From: Lachnospiraceae bacterium
Lineage (GTDB): Bacteria > Bacillota > Clostridia > Lachnospirales > Lachnospiraceae
DNA length: 20,162 nucleotides
NCBI GenBank assembly: GCA_024403585.1
Contig: JAKSRN010000009.1
Location: 1-20,162, forward strand
Direction of reading: 5' to 3'
In this document: positions 7,593 to 14,374 of the stretch, in pieces
Position numbering within the stretch: the first letter of the stretch is position 1
Layout of the letters: each line of letters starts with the position of its first letter
Position numbers and translations under genes: made by a program
Notes under the pieces: generated by a model
The model's database searches: none
Seen by the model: the letters and a program-made list of their open reading frames with translations, nothing else
What the model was told of the DNA's origin: nothing

Positions 7593-9105
7593 TCCGCTCT
7601 GTACTCCTGTAACTGATCGCTTCACCTACATGTATGGTCTGAATCACATCTGCTCCATCCAGATCTGCTATGGTCCTGGCAAGCTTCAGAATCCGATGAT
7701 ATCCTCTGGCACTCAGATGCAGACTTCTGAAGGCGCGCTCCAGCAGTCTCTCGGCTTCTTCCGTGAGCGGACAATATCGTTCCAGCCTCTCCGGTTTCAA
7801 TTCACTGTTAAACAGCCATCCCTCCTGCCGGTAACGTTCTCTTTGTATCTCGGCGGCACGCATAACCTTCTCCTGCATCACTGCAGTAGAAAGAGGATCC
7901 TCTCCTCCGGTCTTGAGCTCTTCGTATTGTACTTCCGGAACATCGCAGATCAGATCCATGCGGTCAAGAATGGGTCCGGATAATTTCATTCTGTATTTTG
8001 CAATAGCATAGTCTGTACATTTGCAGCGGCTTTTATCGGGATAATATCCGCAGGGACAGGGGTTCATCGCTGTCACCAGCAGAAATTCCGCCGGAAAAGA
8101 AAAGCTGTAATCCATTCTCGAGATGGTGATCTGCCGGTCTTCCAGGGGTTGTCTGAGCATCTCCAGGGTGGAGGCGGGCATCTCAGGGAACTCATCCAGA
8201 AACAAAACTCCCCTGTGCGCCAGAGTGATCTCTCCCGGGTGCGGAATTCTGCCACCACCACAAAGGGCGGAGGGAGAAATAGAATGGTGCGGAGCCCGGA
8301 AGGGGCGCATCTTTATCATCCCTTTATGATCCGGCAGCTGCCCGGCGATGCTGTAGATTCCGGACAATTCCAGACTCTCCTCTTCTGTCAGAGGCGGAAG
8401 GATGCCGGGCATTCTTCTGGCGGTCATAGACTTACCGGAGCCCGGCGGTCCGGAAAGCATCAGATTATGAAAACCGGCTGCTGCGATCACTGCCACTCGC
8501 TTCACGGCTTCCTGCCCACGGATCTGCGAAAAGTCCACCTTATTCTCACTTACTTCTCCCTGCTCATCCCTTTCTGCTCCTGACTCGGGAATAACCCCGT
8601 CCTTTGCAAAAGCCACGAGATCCTTCAGTGAATCCAGCCCCCAGACAGAAAGATCGCTGACCATTCCGCTTTCGTATACATTCAGAGAAGGGACCAGACA
8701 GCCATAACAGCCCTCTTCCTTAGCCACAAGCAGGCTGGGAAGCACACCGGGAACAGCTTCTACCTTTCCGTCCAGATGCAATTCCCCCAGCAGCATCAGC
8801 CCCCGCAGACGAGATCCCGGGATCACACCTGTGGCTGCAAGAATTGCGGCTGCAATAGGGAGATCAAACCTTGTCCCCTCTTTTCTGAGATTACCCGGCG
8901 ACAGATTGATGGTAATTCTCTTTGGGGGCAGACGGATCCCGATATTTCTGAGTGCCGTACGGACTCTTTCCTCCGCTTCTTTTACCTGTGCCCCCACATA
9001 GCCGACGATGGTAAAAGAGGGAAAACCGTCACTGACATCTGCTTCCACTGAGATGGGTATTGCTTCTACTCCATAGATTACTGTTGATACTACACTGCAA
9101 AACAT
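7585..9105 (-). CDS. yifB: YifB/ComM family Mg-chelatase-like AAA+ ATPase
   Basis: This family (ComM in Gammaproteobacteria) is a hexameric AAA+ helicase that promotes branch migration during integration of transforming DNA; that role is established for ComM and inferred here. The 506-residue product has the Lon-like N-terminal domain (GFPSFTIVGYVGAQVKEAEERVRTAL near 28-52, with INLSPGNLRKEG near 66). It has Walker A GPPGSGKS at 219-226, Walker B VLFLDEF at 300-306, and a Cys-rich MNPCPCGYYP segment near 350 with LSGPILDRMDL after it. The start MFCSVVSTVIYGVEA is the usual family start and has AAGGAGG immediately upstream, though only 3 nt from the ATG. The frame is open another 96 bp upstream, but that part looks like leader. 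The neighbour dprA supports a DNA-uptake role. Confidence 0.95.
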   Translation of the reverse strand: MFCSVVSTVIYGVEAIPISVEADVSDGFPSFTIVGYVGAQVKEAEERVRTALRNIGIRLPPKRITINLSPGNLRKEGTRFDLPIAAAILAATGVIPGSRLRGLMLLGELHLDGKVEAVPGVLPSLLVAKEEGCYGCLVPSLNVYESGMVSDLSVWGLDSLKDLVAFAKDGVIPESGAERDEQGEVSENKVDFSQIRGQEAVKRVAVIAAAGFHNLMLSGPPGSGKSMTARRMPGILPPLTEEESLELSGIYSIAGQLPDHKGMIKMRPFRAPHHSISPSALCGGGRIPHPGEITLAHRGVLFLDEFPEMPASTLEMLRQPLEDRQITISRMDYSFSFPAEFLLVTAMNPCPCGYYPDKSRCKCTDYAIAKYRMKLSGPILDRMDLICDVPEVQYEELKTGGEDPLSTAVMQEKVMRAAEIQRERYRQEGWLFNSELKPERLERYCPLTEEAERLLERAFRSLHLSARGYHRILKLARTIADLDGADVIQTIHVGEAISYRSTERNG

Positions 9106-9152
9106 AATCCTCCTTCTTCTCTCTTCCCGGAGGATTTTCCTGATCTGAATCA

Positions 9153-9179
9153 CCGGAAGCCGCATAAACGACCTTCCGG
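9153..9179 (-). promoter_or_regulatory. Hairpin in the yifB upstream region
   Basis: CCGGAAG at 9153-9159 and CTTCCGG at 9173-9179 form a perfect 7-bp inverted repeat with a 13-nt loop, about 50 bp before the yifB ATG. There is no T-run. It may be a leader structure; function is unknown. Confidence 0.3.
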
Positions 9180-9217
9180 AATTGTACGCGGTGCTCCTCA
9201 CATGTTTTCATGCCTGC

Positions 9218-9247
9218 ATGATACATCTTCAGACGCTGCTTACGCAA
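9218..9247 (-). promoter_or_regulatory. Possible yifB-dprA promoter overlapping the upstream terminator tail
   Basis: On the minus strand TTGCGT, whose first bases are the end of the upstream terminator T-run, is followed 18 bp later by TATCAT (5 of 6). A promoter is expected here because the preceding operon is terminated. The match is modest. Confidence 0.3.
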
Positions 9248-9277
9248 AAACGTCCGCCTGCCGGAGCAGACGGACGT
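9246..9277 (-). terminator. Intrinsic terminator after trhP
   Basis: The stem ACGTCCG / CGGACGT is extended inward by a C/A mismatch and a CTG/CAG pair around a small loop. On the minus strand it is followed by TTTTTG. It ends the ireB-to-trhP gene series and precedes yifB. Confidence 0.85.
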
Positions 9278-9283
9278 CTTCCA

Positions 9284-9376
9284 AATCAGATATACTGATT
9301 ATTACACATATTTACTATTATTTCAAGTCTGTCACTCTTTTCAAGAAGCTCTACGACGTTCTTGCCACAGCGTGGC
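9284..9376 (-). other. Structured 3' untranslated region of trhP
   Basis: Between the trhP stop and the terminator lie two further short perfect hairpins: GCCAC/GTGGC at 9364-9376 with a 3-nt loop, and AATCAG/CTGATT at 9284-9300 with a 5-nt loop. No open reading frame of interest is seen. This could be simply an AT-rich 3' end, or a 3'-derived small RNA. Confidence 0.25.
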
Positions 9377-9397
9377 TAAGCGCTTTGCACCGATCCA

Positions 9398-10639
9398 CTA
9401 CTCCGCTTTCACACGAAGGATATCATAGAGATCCAGCTCTCCATCCAGTTCCAGATCCAGATGCAGTTCCTGTCTGGAATGTGGTGCACTTTCCTGTGCA
9501 TTTCCCTCGGAATCATAGATTCCCCGTACTTTTGCCAGTGGGTTGCTTCCATCCGGTTTCATGATTTCGATCACGTCGCCAACGCAGAATTTGTTCTTCT
9601 GCTCAACAACAGCATAGCCCTGCTCATCCTTTCCGGATACCACACCAAGATAGGTATACTCTCTGATATAGGTATTGCTGTCGTAGATCTGCTCTTCAGA
9701 ACCCGGCTTTCCGTAGAAGAAACCGGTTGTAAACTGACGATATGTACAGTTTGAGATCTGATCCTGATACCAGGACATATTCGCCTCATAAAGAGCCGGA
9801 TCCTTTGCAAAATCATCCAGCGCTTTTCTGTAGGTACGGGCAACTGTTGCCACATAAAGAGCGGTCTTCATTCTGCCTTCAATCTTAAGGCTGTTGATAC
9901 CTGCAGACACAAGATCCGGAATATGCTCGATCATGCAGAGATCTTTTGAGTTAAAAATATAGGTTCCTCTGTCGTTCTCGTAAACAGGGAAATATTCACC
10001 CGGTCTGGTTTCTTCCACAACGGAATATTTCCAGCGGCAAGGATGGGTACAAGCTCCCTGATTGGCATCTCTTCCCACCAGGAAGTTGGACAGCAGACAT
10101 CTTCCGGAATATGAGATACACATAGCTCCGTGTACAAATGTTTCCAGTTCCAGATCTTCCGGAATGTTATCTCTGAGTTCACGAATCTCCTGCAGCGAAA
10201 GCTCTCTGGCTGTAACAACACGGGTAGCGCCCAGCTGATGCCAGAATCTGCATGTGGCATAGTTTGTATTATTGGCCTGTGTACTGATATGACGTTCGAT
10301 CTCAGGACACTCTTCTCCTGCAATCTGGAAGATACCGGGATCCGCAATGATCAGCGCATCCGGTCCAATCTTTCTCAGTTCACGGAAATATTCTCTGACC
10401 CCTTCCAGATCTCTGTTATGAGCCAGAATGTTTGCTGTGACATAAACCTTTACACCGTGCTCATGGGCGAAGCGGATTCCTTCTGCCATCTCTTCCGGTG
10501 AAAAGTTCTTGGCTTTTGCACGAAGGCCAAAAGCCTCTCCTCCAATATATACAGCATCTGCGCCAAAGATGACTGCCACTTTCAATACTTCCAGACAGCT
10601 GGCAGGAACCAGCAGCTCCGGTAATTCTTTTCTATCCAT
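9398..10639 (-). CDS. trhP: U32 family protein, likely tRNA uridine-34 hydroxylase TrhP
   Basis: The U32 family, once called collagenase-like peptidases, includes TrhP, which with prephenate-dependent chemistry forms 5-hydroxyuridine at tRNA wobble position 34. The 413-residue product has the family barrel (ELLVPASCLEVLKVAVIFGADAVYIGG from residue 8). It has a four-cysteine set at C174, C181, C197 and C201, in the GAMCISYSGRCLLSN and GACTHPCRWKY segments, consistent with the metal/Fe-S site of the family. NSLKIEGRMKTALYVA follows, and then the C-terminal beta-barrel domain with GDVIEIMKP. Length matches the longer B. subtilis paralogue YrrO; a shorter YrrN-like copy is absent from this window. 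It lies downstream of trmR, whose enzyme uses its product, which supports the TrhP call over protease. GGAGC lies 8-9 nt before the ATG. Confidence 0.88.
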   Translation of the reverse strand: MDRKELPELLVPASCLEVLKVAVIFGADAVYIGGEAFGLRAKAKNFSPEEMAEGIRFAHEHGVKVYVTANILAHNRDLEGVREYFRELRKIGPDALIIADPGIFQIAGEECPEIERHISTQANNTNYATCRFWHQLGATRVVTARELSLQEIRELRDNIPEDLELETFVHGAMCISYSGRCLLSNFLVGRDANQGACTHPCRWKYSVVEETRPGEYFPVYENDRGTYIFNSKDLCMIEHIPDLVSAGINSLKIEGRMKTALYVATVARTYRKALDDFAKDPALYEANMSWYQDQISNCTYRQFTTGFFYGKPGSEEQIYDSNTYIREYTYLGVVSGKDEQGYAVVEQKNKFCVGDVIEIMKPDGSNPLAKVRGIYDSEGNAQESAPHSRQELHLDLELDGELDLYDILRVKAE

Positions 10640-10646
10640 AATGATC

Positions 10647-10677
10647 GCTCCTCTTACTTGCTCCTCTTGTTTGCTCC
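10647..10677 (-). repeat. 13-bp tandem repeat containing GGAGC before trhP
   Basis: On the minus strand GGAGC occurs three times at exact 13-nt spacing (10651, 10664 and 10677 as 5' ends). Two full units match at 11 of 13 bases. Only the copy nearest the ATG is placed to act as ribosome binding site. The rest of the 103-bp trmR-trhP gap shows no clear promoter. Confidence 0.6.
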
Positions 10678-10742
10678 TGCTGATCTGATCAGGGCTTTCC
10701 CTATCTGTGCCTTCTGCTGTTCTTACTGTAACTGACCTATTC

Positions 10743-11405
10743 TTACAGTGTCTCCTCCTGAGGATCCAGCATCACACTGATGGTAATTCCGTCTCCCAGC
10801 GGAACAATGGATGTTTCCAGCTGCGGATGGTGTTTCAGTTCATACAGGTATTCTCTCATACGTTTATAGATCGTACGATTTCTTCTTTCGATCAGAAAAT
10901 GTGACTCGATCAGATCACCATCCTGAAGAACATTATCCGAGATCAGTACACTTCCCGGATGCATCAGACGAAGGATATCCGGCAGAAAATGTATATACTG
11001 CCCCTTTGCCGCATCCATAAACAAGAGATCGTAGGTACCATCCAGGGTTTTCAGAACATCCTGGGCATCCCCTTCGATCAATGTGATCTGATCTTCCATT
11101 CCTGCTTTTCTGATATTCTCCCTTGCAATGGGAATCCTCTTATCGTAGTTCTCAATCGTTGTGATCTGCACATCCCTGGGTCCATAGGTTGCCATAAATA
11201 TAGAAGAAAAACCGATGGCTGCACCTACTTCCAGAATCTTTGCAGGTCTGTTTGTCATTAAAAAAACTTTCAGGAAGCTTTGCATCTCCCTGCGGATGAT
11301 GGGAACATAGGTGTCCCTGGCTTCCTGATACAGATTCTCCAGAAAGGGGGTATGCCCCCTGTCCAGAGAATTAATATACGTTGTCATTCGTTCATCGACG
11401 ATCAT
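10743..11405 (-). CDS. trmR: tRNA 5-hydroxyuridine methyltransferase TrmR (YrrM family)
   Basis: TrmR is a class I SAM-dependent O-methyltransferase that converts 5-hydroxyuridine to 5-methoxyuridine at tRNA wobble position 34. The 220-residue product has the SAM-binding motif ILEVGAAIGFSSIFMA at 57-72, an acidic TTIENYDKR near 82, and metal ligands Asp131 (FMDAAKGQY), Asp157 and Asn158 (SDNVLQDG), as in catechol-type O-methyltransferases. Sequence alone could also fit a catechol or caffeoyl-CoA methyltransferase. The neighbours MltG-like and trhP reproduce the B. subtilis yrrL-yrrM-yrrN/O order and decide the call. The ATG overlaps the stop of the MltG-like gene as ATGA, so translation is probably coupled. 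Confidence 0.9.
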   Translation of the reverse strand: MIVDERMTTYINSLDRGHTPFLENLYQEARDTYVPIIRREMQSFLKVFLMTNRPAKILEVGAAIGFSSIFMATYGPRDVQITTIENYDKRIPIARENIRKAGMEDQITLIEGDAQDVLKTLDGTYDLLFMDAAKGQYIHFLPDILRLMHPGSVLISDNVLQDGDLIESHFLIERRNRTIYKRMREYLYELKHHPQLETSIVPLGDGITISVMLDPQEETL

Positions 11406-11818
11406 GGTTGATTCTCCTCGTTCTCTTCTTCTTCCGAAGGGGCCAGGGTTTCCAGGATCTCATCGATGGACATACCGCTGTTCAGAACATACTCTCCCGG
11501 AAGAATCTTATTATGAGACTCTGACAGCAGCTCCTGGATCATAAAGCTGAAAGGATCTTCATCGATCACTCCTCTTTTTCGAAGCATCTCGCCAATATCC
11601 ATCACAGACATATCATCATTGATGGACACGATCACGTCATTCGCATTCTCTTTTGAAAGCGGTGCTGTGTTAACGATCTGATATCCGATCATATAGGCAT
11701 TCTTCCCCAAAAGGACCAGCGTTACAGCCAGAAGGATATATACGAGTATACGTAATATACTCTGGAAACCATACAATACGATCCGATAACCCCGATCTTT
11801 TTTCTTTTTTTCTGCCAT
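11402..11818 (-). CDS. MltG-like membrane protein lacking the catalytic domain
   Basis: The 138-residue product has a basic N-terminus (MAEKKKKDRGYR), one transmembrane segment around residues 18-42 and an external LysM-like domain. That domain spans about 61-127, with IVSINDDMSVMDIGEMLRKRG, then KILPGEYVLNSGMSIDEILETL. These are the features of the N-terminal half of YceG/MltG endolytic transglycosylases. The catalytic YceG domain of full-length MltG (about 340-380 residues) is absent, and the protein ends in an acidic tail. The gene ends cleanly in an ATGA overlap with trmR, so a recent frameshift is unlikely. Its operon place corresponds to B. subtilis yrrL (mltG). A role as a cell-wall-binding or regulatory remnant is inference. 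AAGGAG lies 5 nt before the ATG. Confidence 0.82.
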   Translation of the reverse strand: MAEKKKKDRGYRIVLYGFQSILRILVYILLAVTLVLLGKNAYMIGYQIVNTAPLSKENANDVIVSINDDMSVMDIGEMLRKRGVIDEDPFSFMIQELLSESHNKILPGEYVLNSGMSIDEILETLAPSEEEENEENQP

Positions 11819-11893
11819 AGTTTCTCCTTTCGGATTCTCTCATCAGGTTCAGATCTTTGAAACCCGGATCTCTCGCATCTCTTTGTACTCTTC

Positions 11894-13558
11894 TTATGCC
11901 TCCATAATGATCGGCAGAATCATTGGACGTCTCTGCGTCTTTTTCCATACAAAGCTTCCCAGGGATTCTTTGATCGCACTTTTTATCCTGTTCCAGTCAC
12001 AGGACTTGAAACTGATACATTCCATGATCGTCTCTTCCAGAAGGATTTTGGCTTCTCCCATCAGATCCTCAGATTCGCGCACATAGACAAATCCTCGTGA
12101 TACGATGTCCGGTCCTGCAAGAAGCTGATTGCTGTATCTGTCCAGTGTCAGTACCACCACAATGATTCCATCCTCGGACAGATGCTGACGATCGCGAAGC
12201 ACAATATTTCCTACGTCTCCGACACCAAGTCCGTCTACCATGATCGTACCTGCCTGTACTTTTTCGGTTATGGCAGCTTCTTCCTCATTCAGTTCCAGCA
12301 CATCTCCGGATCGGAGAATAAAGATATTCTCATTCGGGATACCCAGTTCTTTTGCCAGCCCTGCCTGTGCCTTCAGATGGCGGTATTCCCCATGGACAGG
12401 GATCGCATACTTTGGCTGCACCAGAGTATAGATCAGCTTGATTTCTTCCTGACAGGCATGTCCGGAAACATGTACATCAGAGAAGATCACATTAGCCCCC
12501 TTTGCGGAAAGCTCGTTGATCACCTTGGATACCGCTTTTTCATTACCCGGAATCGGGTTAGAGCTGAAGATGATGGTATCGCCCGGTTTGATGGATACTT
12601 TTCTGTGAATATTAGATGCCATACGGGACAGGGCAGCCATGGATTCACCCTGGCTTCCTGTTGTAACCAGCGTCATCATCTCATCCGGATAATTTTTCAT
12701 CTGACTGATATCAATGAGTGTGTTCTCCGGAATATCCAGATAGCCAAGCTTCTGGGCCGTAGTGATCACATTGACCATACTGCGGCCTTCCACTACAACC
12801 TTTCTTCCGTACTTATAGGCAGAATTGATGATCTGCTGTACACGGTCCACATTGGACGCAAAGGTTGCGATGATGATACGTCTGTTTCTGTGTTCATTAA
12901 AAATATTGTCAAAGGTTTTTCCAACCGTCCTCTCAGACTGGGTAAACCCTTTTCTCTCTGCGTTGGTTGAATCACACATCAGAGCAAGGACACCCTTTTT
13001 ACCGATCTCAGCAAAACGCTGCAGGTCAATGGCATCTCCCACAACCGGTGTATAATCCACTTTAAAGTCTCCGGTATGAACAATGATTCCTGCCGGTGAA
13101 TAGATGGCAAGAGCCGCTGCATCCTGGATACTGTGGTTTGTTTTAATAAATTCAATACGGAACTGTCCCAGGTTGATGGACTGTCCGAATTTGATGGTTT
13201 TTCTTCTGGTGGAGCGTAACAGTCCGTGCTCAGCCAGTTTGTTTTCAATCAGACCAATGGTCAGTTTTGTTGCATAGATCGGTATGTTCAGCTCCTTCAG
13301 AATATATGGGAGCGCACCGATATGATCCTCATGTCCGTGAGTGATCACAAAACCCTTAACCTTATCCTCATTCTCCTTCAGATAAGTAATATCAGGGATA
13401 CACAGATCAATTCCAAGCATGTCGTCTTCCGGGAAGGCCAGGCCACAATCCACGACGATAATACTGTCCTCATACTCAAAGGCAGTAATATTCATTCCGA
13501 TCTGTTCCAGACCGCCCAGCGGAATGATCCGCAGTTTATTCGATTCGTTAAAGTTCAA
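11894..13558 (-). CDS. rnj: Ribonuclease J
   Basis: RNase J is a metallo-beta-lactamase/beta-CASP ribonuclease with 5'-3' exonuclease and endonuclease activity, central to mRNA decay and rRNA maturation in Firmicutes. The 554-residue product begins LRIIPLGGLEQIGMN, has the catalytic HGHEDH at 74-79, ALMCDSTNAERKG, the beta-CASP segment IIIATFASNVDRVQQI, and VSGHACQEE followed by AIPVHGEYRHL. Length is that of RnjA/RnjB. The start codon is TTG; GGAGGT lies 5 nt upstream, and the next in-frame ATG would remove the conserved first strand. It is 39 bp after the DUF1292 gene and 75 bp before the MltG-like gene, apparently in one transcript. B. subtilis does not carry RNase J at this place. Confidence 0.97.
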   Translation of the reverse strand: MNFNESNKLRIIPLGGLEQIGMNITAFEYEDSIIVVDCGLAFPEDDMLGIDLCIPDITYLKENEDKVKGFVITHGHEDHIGALPYILKELNIPIYATKLTIGLIENKLAEHGLLRSTRRKTIKFGQSINLGQFRIEFIKTNHSIQDAAALAIYSPAGIIVHTGDFKVDYTPVVGDAIDLQRFAEIGKKGVLALMCDSTNAERKGFTQSERTVGKTFDNIFNEHRNRRIIIATFASNVDRVQQIINSAYKYGRKVVVEGRSMVNVITTAQKLGYLDIPENTLIDISQMKNYPDEMMTLVTTGSQGESMAALSRMASNIHRKVSIKPGDTIIFSSNPIPGNEKAVSKVINELSAKGANVIFSDVHVSGHACQEEIKLIYTLVQPKYAIPVHGEYRHLKAQAGLAKELGIPNENIFILRSGDVLELNEEEAAITEKVQAGTIMVDGLGVGDVGNIVLRDRQHLSEDGIIVVVLTLDRYSNQLLAGPDIVSRGFVYVRESEDLMGEAKILLEETIMECISFKSCDWNRIKSAIKESLGSFVWKKTQRRPMILPIIMEA

Positions 13559-13597
13559 AAAGCACCTCCGTATAATGTCCGTCCGTGCAAATGCTTT

Positions 13598-13864
13598 TTA
13601 AGAACGAAGGTCCACATCCTCCAACATCTGCTGGAATACGCGGAAGACTGCATCCAGTTCTACCTCGTCTTCTACCATCTCGTATTCAGCCAGATCATCG
13701 CCATCTGCAGACATATCCTTCAGAATATATGCATTTGCCTCTTCGTCTTCATCGTCAGAATCAGAGACCAATAAATAGGATGTTCCGTTGATCCTGGTCT
13801 CCTCTTCTACAAAAAATTCAAGTTTCTCGCCATCTTCAGCTTCTAAATAAATCTTTTTATCCAT
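13598..13864 (-). CDS. DUF1292 family protein (YrzB-like)
   Basis: This is a small acidic protein of 88 residues, starting MDKKIYLEAEDGEKLEFFVEE. It continues with a predicted beta-rich core (TSYLLVSDSDDEDEEANAYILKDM) and ends VFRVFQQMLEDVDLRS. The pattern is that of DUF1292/YrzB, whose molecular function is not established. I prefer the ATG preceded by AAGGA at 8 nt; an ATG nine bases earlier (MSE added) is possible but has a poorer site. In Bacillus and Enterococcus this gene follows ireB and ruvX. Here it follows ireB directly and precedes RNase J. Confidence 0.85.
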   Translation of the reverse strand: MDKKIYLEAEDGEKLEFFVEEETRINGTSYLLVSDSDDEDEEANAYILKDMSADGDDLAEYEMVEDEVELDAVFRVFQQMLEDVDLRS

Positions 13865-13987
13865 CTCGCTCATCCTTGCCCCACGGGGTTATACCGTATC
13901 ACAACTACAAGACCCGTACGTCACTACTCCTGCCAGCACTTCTGGAGGGGAGCTTCCGCACGGATCTGGTATGAATGGTTCTATATT

Positions 13988-14010
13988 CAGGGGATAAACA
14001 AAGTCCCCTG
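13988..14010 (-). other. Hairpin between ireB and the DUF1292 gene
   Basis: CAGGGGA and TCCCCTG form a perfect 7-bp stem with a 9-nt loop, just after the ireB stop codon. No T-run follows on the minus strand, so read-through into DUF1292 is expected. It may protect or process the ireB message. The rest of the 161-bp gap holds no open frame resembling ruvX. Confidence 0.4.
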
Positions 14011-14025
14011 TCGTTCATATGGTTC

Positions 14026-14301
14026 TTATTCTCTTCCGCACAGCCATGCCTGATGATGGATATACTCTTTCAGGAGTTCCTCCACCAGTTCATCACGCTC
14101 TACCTTCATGATCATACTGCGAGCACCGTTATGGCTGGTGATATAGGTCGGATCACCTGACATAATATATCCAACGATCTGGTTTACAGGGTTGTATCCC
14201 TTCTCCTCCATCGCATGGTATACAAGGTCCAATACTTCTTTTACTGATACTTCAGGAGCAATGTTAACTTTAAAATACTGAGTATTGCTAAGATCTGCCA
14301 T
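14026..14301 (-). CDS. ireB: IreB family regulatory phosphoprotein (DUF965/UPF0297)
   Basis: IreB is a small cytoplasmic protein, a substrate of the PASTA Ser/Thr kinase IreK in Enterococcus, and influences cephalosporin resistance. The 91-residue product carries the highly conserved EKGYNPVNQIVGYIMSGDP segment near 33-51, then a basic helix with VERDELVEELLKEYI. The N-terminus, MADLSNTQYF, offers Ser5 and Thr7, similar in position to the threonines phosphorylated in E. faecalis IreB. Whether a kinase acts here is unknown. AAGGA lies 11 nt before the ATG. It appears to be the first gene of the ireB-DUF1292-rnj-mltG-like-trmR-trhP series. Confidence 0.93.
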   Translation of the reverse strand: MADLSNTQYFKVNIAPEVSVKEVLDLVYHAMEEKGYNPVNQIVGYIMSGDPTYITSHNGARSMIMKVERDELVEELLKEYIHHQAWLCGRE

Positions 14302-14336
14302 ATCTATTCACGTCCTTTTATAATAAATTCCATTTT

Positions 14337-14365
14337 ATTCTAATATAGAATATCAAAAATAGCAA
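14337..14365 (-). promoter_or_regulatory. Possible ireB promoter, with -35 inside the mtaB terminator
   Basis: On the minus strand TTGCTA (4 of 6) is followed 17 bp later by TAGAAT (5 of 6). The -35 lies in the 3' arm of the mtaB terminator hairpin. The -10 is half of a perfect inverted repeat, ATTCTA/TAGAAT with a 3-bp centre, at 14337-14351. Confidence 0.45.
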
Positions 14366-14374
14366 GTCTCTTGC
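14355..14374 (-). terminator. Small terminator-like hairpin after mtaB
   Basis: A 5-bp stem, GCAAG/CTTGC with a 3-nt loop, begins at the base after the mtaB stop codon. On the minus strand it is followed by TATTTTTG. The stem is short, so termination is probably partial. Confidence 0.45.

Noticed and set aside
9029..9247. 72-codon minus-strand frame overlapping the yifB start
   Set aside because: It overlaps the yifB N-terminus out of frame, has only a weak upstream GCAGG and shows no conserved feature. A leader peptide cannot be excluded but is not supported.
12182..12970. 262-codon plus-strand open frame opposite the RNase J gene
   Set aside because: It is fully antisense to conserved RNase J, with no supporting signals.
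13988..14010. Hairpin after ireB as an intrinsic terminator
   Set aside because: The 7-bp stem is good, but no T-run follows on the minus strand, and no promoter is seen for the following DUF1292 gene.
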